From positions 80,404 through 144,403 of the forward strand of contig NZ_JBLWIS010000008.1 in the NCBI RefSeq assembly GCF_048381675.1: a stretch of DNA of 64,000 nucleotides, read 5' to 3'. The DNA is from Advenella sp048381675 (GTDB lineage: Bacteria > Pseudomonadota > Gammaproteobacteria > Burkholderiales > Burkholderiaceae_B). Positions 43,598 to 52,180 of this stretch are shown one piece after another. The translations under genes and the position numbers were made by a program. Within the stretch, counting starts at the first letter, position 1, and every line of letters starts with the position of its first letter. The notes under the pieces are model-generated. The model was not told the origin of the DNA, searched no databases, and saw only the letters and a program-made list of their open reading frames with translations.

Positions 43598-45109
43598 ATG
43601 TCAATTAATTCAAGAATAAAATGTGCTGCATTGCAAAGCCGTGTGATGAGTGCGGATGAGGCAGCTAAATTAATTCCGTCCGGCGTCAATGTAGGGATGA
43701 GTGGTTTCACCGGTGCCGGCTATCCCAAGGCCATTCCGGTGGCGTTGGCCAAGCATATCAAATCGGTTCATGATCAGGGTAAGCCGTTTCGTATCAGTGT
43801 CTGGACAGGCGCTTCAACTGCCCCGGAACTTGACGGTGTCCTGGCCGAGGTGGATGGCATTGAAATGCGCCTGCCGTATCAGTCCGATCCGGTCTGTCGC
43901 CAGAAAATCAACTCAGGCAAAATGAACTACATGGATATTCACCTGTCGCATGTGGCCCAGTTTGCCTGGTTTGGTTTTTTTGGGAAATTGGATGTGGCAG
44001 TTATTGAAGTTGCCGGTATCCTGGAGGATGGCCGTTTGATTCCTGCAGCTTCTGTGGGCAACAATAAAACCTGGATTGACCAGGCAGACAAGGTCATTAT
44101 TGAAGTCAATCATCGCCTGAGCGAAAAGCTGGAGGGCATGCACGATATTTACTACGGTACGGCCTTGCCACCCAACCGCAAGCCCATCATGATGACCGAG
44201 CCCGACCAACGTATTGGCGAGCCCTATCTGCGTTGTCCGCTAGACAAGATCATTGCAGTGGTTGAAACCAACGAAATAGACCGGGTCAACAAATTTACCG
44301 AGCCCGATGAAACTTCAAAACGTATTGCCCAGCATATTCTGGATTTCTTCAGGAAGGAAGTGGCTGAGGGCCGTTTGCCTAAAAACCTGCTGCCCTTGCA
44401 ATCGGGGGTAGGTAATATCGCCAATGCGGTAATGTCTGGCCTTAACGAAGGTGAGTTTGAAAACCTGAAGTCATACACCGAAGTGATTCAGGATGGCATG
44501 CTGGACATGATCAAATCCGGCAAACTGACCAGTGCGTCTGCAACATCCCTGTCATTAAGTCCCGACGGGCTCAAGGAGCTGAACGATAATATTGATTTTT
44601 ACCGTGAACGCATTATTTTGCGTACCCAGGAAATCAGCAATCACCCTGAAATCGTTCGCCGTCTTGGCATTATCGCCATTAACGGCATGATTGAAGCCGA
44701 TATTTATGGTAATGTGAATTCGACGCATATCATGGGCAGCAGCATCATGAACGGCATTGGCGGTTCCGGAGACTTTGCACGCAATGGTTACATGTCATTC
44801 TTTGTGACGCCTTCTACCGCTAAAGACGGTGCCATTTCCGCCATTGTGCCCATGGTTTCCCACGTTGACCATACCGAGCATGACGTACAGATTATCGTTA
44901 CTGAGCAGGGACTTGCTGATTTGCGGGGCCTGTCTCCTCGCCAGCGTGCGATTCGCATCATAGAAAACTGCGCACACCCGGATTACAAGGCAGCTTTGCT
45001 GGATTATTTTGATCGCGCCAATAACTCCGGGCGCCCGGTGCATACGCCACATATCCTGCCAGAGGCCTTAAGCTGGCACGATCGCTATGAAAAAACCGGT
45101 CATATGTAA
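43598..45109 (+). CDS. Acetyl-CoA hydrolase / succinyl-CoA:acetate CoA-transferase family
   Basis: This 503-residue class I CoA-transferase-like protein has LIPSGVNVGMSGFTGAGYPK at the N-terminus, GNIANAVMSGL, and NGIGGSGDFARNGYMSFF late in the protein. Such enzymes move CoA between succinate, acetate or propionate, or hydrolyse acetyl-CoA. In this genome it could link to the propionate pathway by exchanging CoA, but that is inference. ATG 43598 is chosen as the longer frame from 43532 gives a Cys/Phe-rich implausible N-terminus. Confidence 0.92.
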   Translation: MSINSRIKCAALQSRVMSADEAAKLIPSGVNVGMSGFTGAGYPKAIPVALAKHIKSVHDQGKPFRISVWTGASTAPELDGVLAEVDGIEMRLPYQSDPVCRQKINSGKMNYMDIHLSHVAQFAWFGFFGKLDVAVIEVAGILEDGRLIPAASVGNNKTWIDQADKVIIEVNHRLSEKLEGMHDIYYGTALPPNRKPIMMTEPDQRIGEPYLRCPLDKIIAVVETNEIDRVNKFTEPDETSKRIAQHILDFFRKEVAEGRLPKNLLPLQSGVGNIANAVMSGLNEGEFENLKSYTEVIQDGMLDMIKSGKLTSASATSLSLSPDGLKELNDNIDFYRERIILRTQEISNHPEIVRRLGIIAINGMIEADIYGNVNSTHIMGSSIMNGIGGSGDFARNGYMSFFVTPSTAKDGAISAIVPMVSHVDHTEHDVQIIVTEQGLADLRGLSPRQRAIRIIENCAHPDYKAALLDYFDRANNSGRPVHTPHILPEALSWHDRYEKTGHM

Positions 45110-45122
45110 GTTGGGGTTGTTG

Positions 45123-45198
45123 CTTAAGCCTGCTTGCCAGGCTTAAGGTTCAAGCATGAAAAAGACATGGTTCCATTTAACGGGCCATGTCTTTTTTT
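45123..45198 (+). terminator. Double hairpin terminator after the CoA-transferase
   Basis: A first stem (CTTAAGCCTG / CAGGCTTAAG, 45123-45147) is followed by a second (AAAAAGACATGG / CCATGTCTTTTT, 45159-45196) that runs into a T-tract. The second is a good intrinsic terminator. Confidence 0.85.
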
Positions 45199-45348
45199 AT
45201 TGTTCCTGGTAGAAAACGGTTTGCCCCGATTCGAGTGGTAACGCAGATCAATTACATTTGAATTCAGGCGTGCTAGTATGCTTGCAACAGGATAATGCGT
45301 GTTATTTCTTTTTAGGTCCTGGGCCAATTGATTTGATGAAGGCGGATT

Positions 45349-45864
45349 ATGAAAAAATCATTGATTGTAGTGTCTTTGGGTTTGTCGGCTGTGCTGATGT
45401 CGGGAGCATACGCTCAGCATGGTCATGGCCATGCTCACGGTCATGCCGTGAGCACCCAGGTAAGCAGTGAAAAGGGTACCCGTAATGTCGCCATCGACCA
45501 ATGCTGGATACGACTGATGCCATCAGGTACGCCTTCTGGTGGTTTTTTTAATCTCAAGAACAATGATGCATCGCAAATAGCAGTGCTCAAGGCGATTGAA
45601 ACGGATGCTTTTGAGGAAGTCATGCTACACCGTTCGTATACGCGGGATGGTCAGTCGGGGATGGAAATGGTGCCAGAGGTTATCGTCAAGGCGGGAGAAA
45701 CTTTGCATTTCGAGCCAGGCGGTTTTCATGCCATGCTTGAAAAGCCGGTTTCAGGTTTGAAGGCAGGCGATAAAATACAAGCCGTTTTTATTCTGGGGAC
45801 CGGCGACAAGCTCCCGGTTACTTGTGAACTGAAACCGATCAATGCCAGGTCATTTGACAGTTAA
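45349..45864 (+). CDS. Periplasmic copper chaperone, PCu(A)C family
   Basis: This 171-residue exported protein has a signal peptide (1-22) and then a His-rich stretch (HGHGHAHGHA, 24-33). The PCu(A)C domain shows the exact ligand spacing H94-X10-M105-X21-H127-X-M129. Proteins of this family deliver Cu(I) to the CuA/CuB sites of cytochrome c oxidase, sometimes with Sco. No sco gene is adjacent. The extra His tract may bind more copper. Confidence 0.93.
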   Translation: MKKSLIVVSLGLSAVLMSGAYAQHGHGHAHGHAVSTQVSSEKGTRNVAIDQCWIRLMPSGTPSGGFFNLKNNDASQIAVLKAIETDAFEEVMLHRSYTRDGQSGMEMVPEVIVKAGETLHFEPGGFHAMLEKPVSGLKAGDKIQAVFILGTGDKLPVTCELKPINARSFDS

Positions 45865-45920
45865 GTATTGGTTTTATCTGTACTTATGGGGGCAAATGAA
45901 TGGGTGGCAACCTTTAGGGC

Positions 45921-46724
45921 TTAGCATTCAAAATTGTTTAAATGATCAATAATGATCTGGTTGAATTCATGGGGGAGCGCCAGGTTCATGCCGTGGGAGG
46001 CCGGTGACATGATATGGCTGCGGGCTTGGGGAAGAATGCCTTCAAGGCGCGCAATGATATCGGGAAACGGCTGCGGACTGTCTGATCCACCCAATAAGGT
46101 AACGGGCAGGGTCAGGCCTGAAAAAAGCGTTTCATCAAAATAAAAAGCGGGTTCGCTTTGCTGCAACACCAGTGTTTGGGCATTGTCCCGCACCATTTGC
46201 CTGAACCATCTGACCATGCGTTTCCAGGTGTTTGCACCGCTGACGGCATCAATAAACAGGGCCAGGCCTTCGTCGATGTTACCTCCCTGTATGGCCAACA
46301 GCGCTTCATGCTTGAAGTTGGCCTGGCTTTCTTGCTGACGGGTTCGGATACCGGGGTCGGCCAGGATAAGTGAACGGACTTTATTGCCATGTTCGAGCGC
46401 CATTTGCAGTGCAATTGAACCACCTCTGGAGTGTCCCAGCACATGGGCGGACTCTATATTCAAGGCATTTAGCAAATGCAGCATGTCGTGGGCATGCTGG
46501 TAAACCGAAAACCCGGTTTGCCAGTTTTCCAGGGGCCAATAGTGCGGCAGGCTGGGGACAATTACCCGGAAATGTTTGGCAAGCGCTGGTAATTGGCTGT
46601 GCCAGTAGCGCAAGTCACATAACGAGCCATGAATTAACAATAGCGGTTGGCCTGTGCCCTCATCCTGATAGTGAAAACAGCCGTTTTCGGTCTGGAGTGT
46701 TTTTATGGGGAAAGACGGGGTCAT
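45921..46724 (-). CDS. Alpha/beta hydrolase
   Basis: This 267-residue hydrolase (from ATG 46724; the frame is open to 46772) has LLLIHGSLCDLRYWH, the nucleophile elbow GHSRGG and SPASHGMNLALPHE with the catalytic His. The Asp member is likely in the GGSD segment. The substrate is unknown: similar proteins are esterases, haloperoxidases and lactonases. It stands between the copper chaperone and the Tol-Pal cluster without clear links to either. No strong ribosome site decides the start. Confidence 0.85.
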   Translation of the reverse strand: MTPSFPIKTLQTENGCFHYQDEGTGQPLLLIHGSLCDLRYWHSQLPALAKHFRVIVPSLPHYWPLENWQTGFSVYQHAHDMLHLLNALNIESAHVLGHSRGGSIALQMALEHGNKVRSLILADPGIRTRQQESQANFKHEALLAIQGGNIDEGLALFIDAVSGANTWKRMVRWFRQMVRDNAQTLVLQQSEPAFYFDETLFSGLTLPVTLLGGSDSPQPFPDIIARLEGILPQARSHIMSPASHGMNLALPHEFNQIIIDHLNNFEC

Positions 46725-46822
46725 GGCAGTGCGCGTAAAAGTTGGGTATAAAAGTAAAGGCATCATGATCACACTGGGTAGCGTGTGATGGAATGATGCC
46801 TGTATTTCTTAAAGCAAAAAAA

Positions 46823-47497
46823 TTACCTGAACAGTTCCAGTCGTTGTTTGGCCGTATCGGCAGCTGGCGTATCGGGGTATTGATTAATAATGCTTTGCAG
46901 TGTGTTTTTGGCGCCGGCGATGTTATTTAGCTCAACCTGGCTGCCGGCAATAACCAATAAGGCATCTCCGGCCTTTGGGTCAGACGGATAAGCTGCAACC
47001 ATGGATTGCAGTCTTTGGATCGCGCCCTTGAAATCTTTGCTGGCGTAAAGGCTGCTGCCTTCGTAAAATCGGGCGCTTGGCGTTAATGGGCTATTTGGAT
47101 AGGCAGCGGCAAAATTACCCAGCGCTGCGCTGGATTGAGCGTAGTTTCCCTGCCTGAACAGGTCCAGGGCTTCATCGTAGGTTCTCTGTTCGTTAGGGTC
47201 ACCCACTTGAGGGGTAGGGTCATAGCCGGCTTCCGAGCGAGCAGATTGGCGGGAAAGCATGTCTGCGCTGCTGAGTCTTTCTATTTCTCCGCGCAGTTGG
47301 CTAACCTGGGTTTGAAGACTTTGGATTTGGTTGGAAAGTTCAAGCCTTGCCTGTGCGCTTTGTCTTAGCTGGGCACGCAGATCAAGAATGGCACGACGGG
47401 CATCTTCATCTTCAAATGCATATGCATTGGTGTTCAAGATGCTACAAAAAAGAGCGGTAGCAAGCAGTAAAGGTGTGTGTTTGTTCTTAATGATCAT
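46823..47497 (-). CDS. cpoB: Cell division coordinator CpoB (YbgF)
   Basis: CpoB is a periplasmic TPR protein that couples Tol-Pal with peptidoglycan synthase PBP1B during constriction. The 224-residue protein has a signal peptide (ending AYAF), a trimerising coiled coil (ARRAILDLRAQLRQSAQARL onward, about 25-75) and TPR repeats (TYDEALDLFRQGNYAQ, RFYEGSSLYASKDFKGA, near 110-224). It is the last gene of the ybgC-tolQRAB-pal-cpoB cluster. ATG 47497 has a GGAG site. Confidence 0.95.
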   Translation of the reverse strand: MIIKNKHTPLLLATALFCSILNTNAYAFEDEDARRAILDLRAQLRQSAQARLELSNQIQSLQTQVSQLRGEIERLSSADMLSRQSARSEAGYDPTPQVGDPNEQRTYDEALDLFRQGNYAQSSAALGNFAAAYPNSPLTPSARFYEGSSLYASKDFKGAIQRLQSMVAAYPSDPKAGDALLVIAGSQVELNNIAGAKNTLQSIINQYPDTPAADTAKQRLELFR

Positions 47498-47574
47498 GTT
47501 TACTCCAGTAAAACAGCAACGCCGCACAGCCATACCGTGCGGCGCGTAGCAATGCAAATTACCTGAATGTGAGA

Positions 47575-48057
47575 TTAACGGAGGTAGTTAATGTCTGCAC
47601 GACGGTTTTCTGCATAGGCTTCTTCGGTGTTGCCTGTTGCTTTAGGACGCTCTTTACCAAAGCTGACCGCTTCGATCTGGTTACCGTTTACACCTTGTTG
47701 TACCAGTTGATTGCCAACAGCAACCGAACGACGCTGACCCAGGGCCAAGTTATATTCGGCACTGCCACGTGCATCGGTATTGCCTTCAATACGAACGCGC
47801 TGTTGTGCGTTGGCTGCTAAATACTGAGCGTGCATTTGAATTAAAGGTTGGTATTGCGGTTCTACAGCGTAGCTGTCAAACGCGAAATAAACAGAGCGCT
47901 GTTGAGCTAACGGGCTGTTAGGGTTGAATGGATCCATTGTTGCGCCTGATGCAGAATCGCCTGCACCTGCACTGCCGTCCAATGGCGTTGAGCTACATGC
48001 TGCCAGTGAAGCTGCGATGGCTGCGATTGCCAAAGTTTTCGCGATGCGAGAACTCAT
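47575..48057 (-). CDS. pal: Peptidoglycan-associated lipoprotein Pal
   Basis: Pal is an outer-membrane lipoprotein that binds peptidoglycan and TolB. The 160-residue precursor has a lipobox (ASLAACSS) about 21 residues in and an OmpA-like C-terminal domain. It shows YFAFDSYAVEP, EGNTDARGSAEYNLALGQRR and the SFGKERPKA segment. ATG 48057 is chosen since AAAGGAAA precedes it; the frame opens at 48081. It follows tolB. Confidence 0.98.
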   Translation of the reverse strand: MSSRIAKTLAIAAIAASLAACSSTPLDGSAGAGDSASGATMDPFNPNSPLAQQRSVYFAFDSYAVEPQYQPLIQMHAQYLAANAQQRVRIEGNTDARGSAEYNLALGQRRSVAVGNQLVQQGVNGNQIEAVSFGKERPKATGNTEEAYAENRRADINYLR

Positions 48058-48083
48058 AGTATTTCCTTTATAAATATACACAA

Positions 48084-49367
48084 TTAATCAGTAAACGGGC
48101 CCCAAGCAGCGCTTGATACGTTTCCGACTGATGGGATACTTGCTTGGAAAGAGCCGTCAGTGTTAACAATGCTTAAGCCTCCGCTTGAAACATAAAGTAT
48201 TTGCATCCCGTTTGGTGCAAAACTTGGAGAAAGATCATTTGGGCCGGAAGTCAGGAGTTTATCCGAACCACTTCCAAGGCTTTGGATGGCGATGGAGTAT
48301 GAGCCTCCTCTAAGACTAGAATATACCAGTTTTGTGCCCTCAGGTGAAATTTTTCCAGAGACGTTTTGAGAGCCGTTGAAGGTAATTCGACTGGCGCCAC
48401 CACCCCCAAGACCTGTACGGTAAATTTGTGCGCTGCCTCCACGGTCACTGGTAAAGATGATGCCACTGCCATTCGGGAAATAAAACGGCTCGGTGTCGAT
48501 TTCAGCAGAATCGGTGATTTTACGGGCATTGGAGCCACCTGAGGCACTGATTTGGTAGATGTTTGAAAGCGCATTCATGCTTAGTGCCACGGCAAGATGG
48601 CTGCCATCGGGAGACCATGCCGGGGCACTGTTATTGCCTTTGAAATTGGCCACGACCTGGCGTGAACCGGTAGCCAGGTTTTGCACATAAACAACGGGTT
48701 TGCCGGTTTCAAAGCTTACATAAGCCAACCTTGAACCATCGGGAGACCAGGCGGGAGAAATGATGGAGCTCGGTGAGTTGACGACGACTTTTCTGTTTTC
48801 ACCGTCAGCATCGGCGACTACCAATTGATTGCCGGTTGCATAGGCGAGTCTTGTTGCAAAAATACCACGAACACCCGTCATTTTTTCATAGATCGCATCG
48901 GCAATTTTATGCGCCAGGCGACGCATTTGGGGTTCTGTAATATTTTTGGCGTCCAAGGGTGCTTTCAAAGTGGTGTCTGTCAGCTGGAAATTGGCTGTTG
49001 CGCCATTGATCGAGCCATAGGCAACCGTTGTTGCGCCCAGAGTTGCAATGGCTTCCCAGTTGGGTGTCCCGTTTGAGTCAATGGTAAGGGCCTGGGTACG
49101 GGTAACTTCGAATTGACCTGAGCGGATCAGGTCGGCACTGATGATGTCAGCAATTTCTTTGCCATTGGGTCCGGCAAAGTCGGCAATGACGACAGGAAAC
49201 TTATTGGCATTACCTGAACCTTGCAGGGCAACCTGAACCTGGGCTTGGGCAAAATTGCCCAGTTGCAGGAAAAATACAAAAGCGAGGAATAGAAAAAAAC
49301 GGTGCATGAATGCGAGCCGGCCTTGGCCGGTATTGCGCATATTGCGATTATCAAGGGTTGCAGTCAT
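48084..49367 (-). CDS. tolB: Tol-Pal system protein TolB
   Basis: TolB is the periplasmic beta-propeller that links Pal with TolA. The 427-residue protein has an N-terminal domain and WD-like repeats (SPAWSPDGSRLAYVSFE, APAWSPDGSHLAVALS). The first ATG has a strong AAGGAG site, but it places 20 polar residues before a conventional signal peptide that starts at residue 21 (MHRFFLFLAF). Both starts are possible; 49367 is favoured by the ribosome site. Confidence 0.96.
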   Translation of the reverse strand: MTATLDNRNMRNTGQGRLAFMHRFFLFLAFVFFLQLGNFAQAQVQVALQGSGNANKFPVVIADFAGPNGKEIADIISADLIRSGQFEVTRTQALTIDSNGTPNWEAIATLGATTVAYGSINGATANFQLTDTTLKAPLDAKNITEPQMRRLAHKIADAIYEKMTGVRGIFATRLAYATGNQLVVADADGENRKVVVNSPSSIISPAWSPDGSRLAYVSFETGKPVVYVQNLATGSRQVVANFKGNNSAPAWSPDGSHLAVALSMNALSNIYQISASGGSNARKITDSAEIDTEPFYFPNGSGIIFTSDRGGSAQIYRTGLGGGGASRITFNGSQNVSGKISPEGTKLVYSSLRGGSYSIAIQSLGSGSDKLLTSGPNDLSPSFAPNGMQILYVSSGGLSIVNTDGSFQASIPSVGNVSSAAWGPFTD

Positions 49368-49408
49368 AGCACATCTCCTTAGTCAGACAAAATAGGGGTA
49401 AGGGTTAG

Positions 49409-50572
49409 TTATCGTGGTGAATAGGTATAAGGACCAGTTACAAATGTATTTCCTGAGGGTGGCTTGGGAAACGGATTGCAGGCCATCAGGGCTTTTTGTA
49501 CAGCAGCATCAAACGCCGGATTGCCAGAGCGTCTCGTTATTTTGGCTGATTTTGGCTGGAATGATGCATCAAAATCAACACGATAGGTTAACTCTAACCT
49601 GGTATTGCCGTTAAAGCGCAGTCGGGGCTGCACACATTGCTGGACTTGCCTGGCGTAGGCGGAATTGCCGCCACCACCGCCAATCTGGTTTCGGTTGCTT
49701 GCGCCACCCTTGATGCCTGCAGCACTGGCAATGTCACCACGCATGGCGGCACGCAGGGCTTCACCTTGTGATTCCGCCTTCAGTTTGGCTTGTGCCGCTT
49801 TTTTTGCATCGGCTTTTGCCTTGGCAAGGGCTTTTTCCTTTTCCTGTTTGGCTTTGGCCTCGGCCAGGGCCTTGGCTTTTTTCTCGGCCTCTTCCTTGGC
49901 TTTGGCTTCAGCTACGGCCTTGGCTTTTTTCTCAGCCTCTTTCTTGGCCTTGGCCTCGGCCAGGGCTTTTGCCTGTGCTTCTTCCTTGGCCTTGGCTTCT
50001 GCCAGCGCCTTTGCCTTGCGTTCTGCCTCTTGTTTGGCTGCCTTTGCTTCGGCCAGCGCTTTCACGCGTTCCGCTTCAAGGGCGCGTGTTTCAGCTAGCG
50101 CTTTCTCGCGTGCCTCTTTGGCAGCCTTGGCATCGGCCAGTGCTTTTTGTCGTTGTTCTTCCTGTGCTTGCTGGCGTTTTTTCTCTATGGCAATTTCAGG
50201 GTCTTCTTGTTGCTGGGCGTTGGCGGCTGACTGTTGTGGTGCAGGCGGGGGTTCAGGCGCTGCCGCCGCTTCGGGTTCGTCCTGGGGTTCCTGGGTTTCA
50301 GGTTCTTCAGCGGGGGGTTCAGCATTCTCGTCGGTCGCGGTGTCTTCTTCTGCCGGGTCGGGGGATTGGGTTTGTGCCGGTGCCTTGAGTACCTGTTCTG
50401 TGCCTTCTGTCCATAATTCCAGCTGAATGGGGCCGGTAGGGGCCTCGGGGGAAGCCAGCAGACTGATAATGAGCGCGATCACTAACAGGCTATGAAGCGC
50501 CAGGGCACCGATGAGTCCTTTTCGATCATCGGCTTGCTCATAGAACTCGTTAGGATTTTCAGTGTGTTTCAT
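49409..50572 (-). CDS. tolA: Tol-Pal system protein TolA
   Basis: TolA spans the periplasm from an inner-membrane anchor (hydrophobic 19-40) through a long Lys/Ala/Glu-rich helix (about 130-290, repeats such as KALAEAKAKEEA). The C-terminal domain (CVQPRLRFNGNTRLELTYRV) resembles TonB. A Pro/Glu-rich acidic stretch occupies about 60-125. Coding is on this strand; the long Ala/Ser-like open frames on the other strand are mirror artefacts of GC-rich codons. Confidence 0.96.
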   Translation of the reverse strand: MKHTENPNEFYEQADDRKGLIGALALHSLLVIALIISLLASPEAPTGPIQLELWTEGTEQVLKAPAQTQSPDPAEEDTATDENAEPPAEEPETQEPQDEPEAAAAPEPPPAPQQSAANAQQQEDPEIAIEKKRQQAQEEQRQKALADAKAAKEAREKALAETRALEAERVKALAEAKAAKQEAERKAKALAEAKAKEEAQAKALAEAKAKKEAEKKAKAVAEAKAKEEAEKKAKALAEAKAKQEKEKALAKAKADAKKAAQAKLKAESQGEALRAAMRGDIASAAGIKGGASNRNQIGGGGGNSAYARQVQQCVQPRLRFNGNTRLELTYRVDFDASFQPKSAKITRRSGNPAFDAAVQKALMACNPFPKPPSGNTFVTGPYTYSPR

Positions 50573-50600
50573 GAAAAATGGTCGTGTTATTCTGGCAATC

Positions 50601-51041
50601 TTAGTTTGAGGAGCTTTCGCCGTTTTGGTTCACCAACAGACCAAGGCGGGTCAGGCCATTGCTACGCAGGGTATCCATGACCTTGACGACCTCTTCATAC
50701 GGAACTTTTCCGTCTGCGGCAATAATGACGGGTGTTTCAGCTTGAGCCAATGCCTGTACCTCGGAAAGCAAGTTGTCTTTCTCAATTTTTTGGAAGGTAT
50801 TGCCGGCTTCGCGCAGGCGAATTGAAACATCACCGTTTTCGGCAAGTTCGATTTCAACCGGTGTTGACGGAACGGTTGCTGCCTGCCCAACCGAGGGCAG
50901 GTTGATCAGGCCTGGTGTGATCATGGGGGCGGTTACCATGAAGATAACCAGCAATACCAGCATGACGTCGATATACGGCACCACGTTCATTTCATTTTTC
51001 ATTCGACGGCCGCGTCGATTGCTACTTCTTCTGGATGACAT
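50601..51041 (-). CDS. tolR: Tol-Pal system protein TolR
   Basis: TolR is an ExbD-like, single-span inner-membrane protein that forms the proton channel with TolQ. The 146 residues contain MNVVPYIDVMLVLLVIFMV, with the essential Asp in the membrane helix (about residue 25), and a periplasmic domain. The start is 2 nt from the tolQ stop, a tight operon join. Confidence 0.97.
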   Translation of the reverse strand: MSSRRSSNRRGRRMKNEMNVVPYIDVMLVLLVIFMVTAPMITPGLINLPSVGQAATVPSTPVEIELAENGDVSIRLREAGNTFQKIEKDNLLSEVQALAQAETPVIIAADGKVPYEEVVKVMDTLRSNGLTRLGLLVNQNGESSSN

Positions 51042-51043
51042 GA

Positions 51044-51724
51044 TTAGCGTACCTGACGTTGCAAAATATTCAGAAACTCATCAATGAAGCTGTCAAAACG
51101 GCTGGCGAGTTTGTCGATGTCATTTGAAAAATAGTTATAGGCAATAACCGCAGGAATAGCGGCAAACAGACCAATGGCCGTGGCGATCAATGCTTCGGCA
51201 ATACCAGGGGCAACAGCGGACAGGGTGGCTTGCTGGGCAGTTGAAAGGCCAATGAAAGAGTGCATGATGCCCCAAACCGTACCTAACAGGCCAATGTAAG
51301 GGCTGACCGAGCCGGCAGATGCCAGGAAATTCAGGCGGGAATCAAGCAGGTCCAGCTCACGTTGGTAGGTCGCTCGCATGGCGCGGTTGGGGCCGTCCAT
51401 CAGGGCATTGATATCGGTGTTGCCAGTGCGGCGTGCTTTCATGAATTCGCTCATGCCTGCTTCGAAGATGCGGGCCAGTGCGCCATGTTCTTCGGTGTTG
51501 CGAGTGATGGACTGGTGTAAAGAAGACAGGTCTCCCCCTTTCCAGAAGGCATTTTCAAACTCGCGGGTTTGTGTCTGCGTACGCTTAAGGGCGAGCCTTT
51601 TGCTTATGATGACAGTCCAGGAGAGTACCGAAATGGACAGCAGGATAAGCATAACGATTTGTACTGGAACGCTCGCATTGACTATCAGCGAGAAAATTGA
51701 CATCTCATCTTGAACGGGTTGCAT
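51044..51724 (-). CDS. tolQ: Tol-Pal system protein TolQ
   Basis: TolQ is a MotA/ExbB-like proton-channel protein with three membrane spans. The 226-residue protein has a first helix at about 15-35, LLGTVWGIMHSFIGL and APGIAEALIATAIGLFAAIPAVIAYN in the second half (shown here in parts: IAEALIATAIGLF, AAIPAVIAYN). It energises TolA. It lies 9 nt downstream of ybgC and 2 nt before tolR. Confidence 0.97.
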   Translation of the reverse strand: MQPVQDEMSIFSLIVNASVPVQIVMLILLSISVLSWTVIISKRLALKRTQTQTREFENAFWKGGDLSSLHQSITRNTEEHGALARIFEAGMSEFMKARRTGNTDINALMDGPNRAMRATYQRELDLLDSRLNFLASAGSVSPYIGLLGTVWGIMHSFIGLSTAQQATLSAVAPGIAEALIATAIGLFAAIPAVIAYNYFSNDIDKLASRFDSFIDEFLNILQRQVR

Positions 51725-51733
51725 AATAAAGTA

Positions 51734-52156
51734 TTAGTCCTGCACGGAAATTAATAAGGTTCTGACTGCTGGAGGTATGGCCGCTGGCCGGAAAGTTTGA
51801 TTGTTGACGCAACATACTTTAATGGTGCTTTCAACAAGCAATTGGGAGTCCCGCTCGGCTCGTTGCTCGAAGGTGGCAGAGGCATCACCGACTTGGGTGA
51901 TCTTGCTTTTGATAAGAATCATATCGTCAAGCCGGGCGGGTTTTTTGTAGTTCAGTTGGGTATTGACAACCACAAAAATGCGGTTCTCGCTGCTGGCCAG
52001 CGCTGACTGGTTAACACCAAGCTGGCGTAGCCATTCGGTGCGGGCCCGCTCGAAGAATTTTAAATAATTGGCGTAAAAAACAACACCGCCCGCATCCGTG
52101 TCTTCGTAGTAGACCCGGATGGGGAGTGTAAATTGCTTGTCTTGTGTGTCAGACAT
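51734..52156 (-). CDS. ybgC: Acyl-CoA thioesterase YbgC
   Basis: This hotdog-fold thioesterase is the usual first gene of the tol-pal operon. It has the 4-hydroxybenzoyl-CoA thioesterase signature YYEDTDAGGVVFYANYLKFFERAR (residues 15-38; the catalytic Asp is in DTDAGGVV). The 140-residue length is typical. It hydrolyses short-chain acyl-CoA or acyl-ACP and interacts with phospholipid synthesis enzymes in relatives. proS is upstream by 24 nt in the same direction. Confidence 0.96.
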   Translation of the reverse strand: MSDTQDKQFTLPIRVYYEDTDAGGVVFYANYLKFFERARTEWLRQLGVNQSALASSENRIFVVVNTQLNYKKPARLDDMILIKSKITQVGDASATFEQRAERDSQLLVESTIKVCCVNNQTFRPAAIPPAVRTLLISVQD

Positions 52157-52180
52157 TTAAAGCCCTGATAAATCAGTGAA

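Noticed and set aside
49665..50426. 253-codon Ala/Ser-rich frame opposite tolA
   Set aside because: It is the complement of the Lys/Ala/Glu repeats of TolA and has no independent features.
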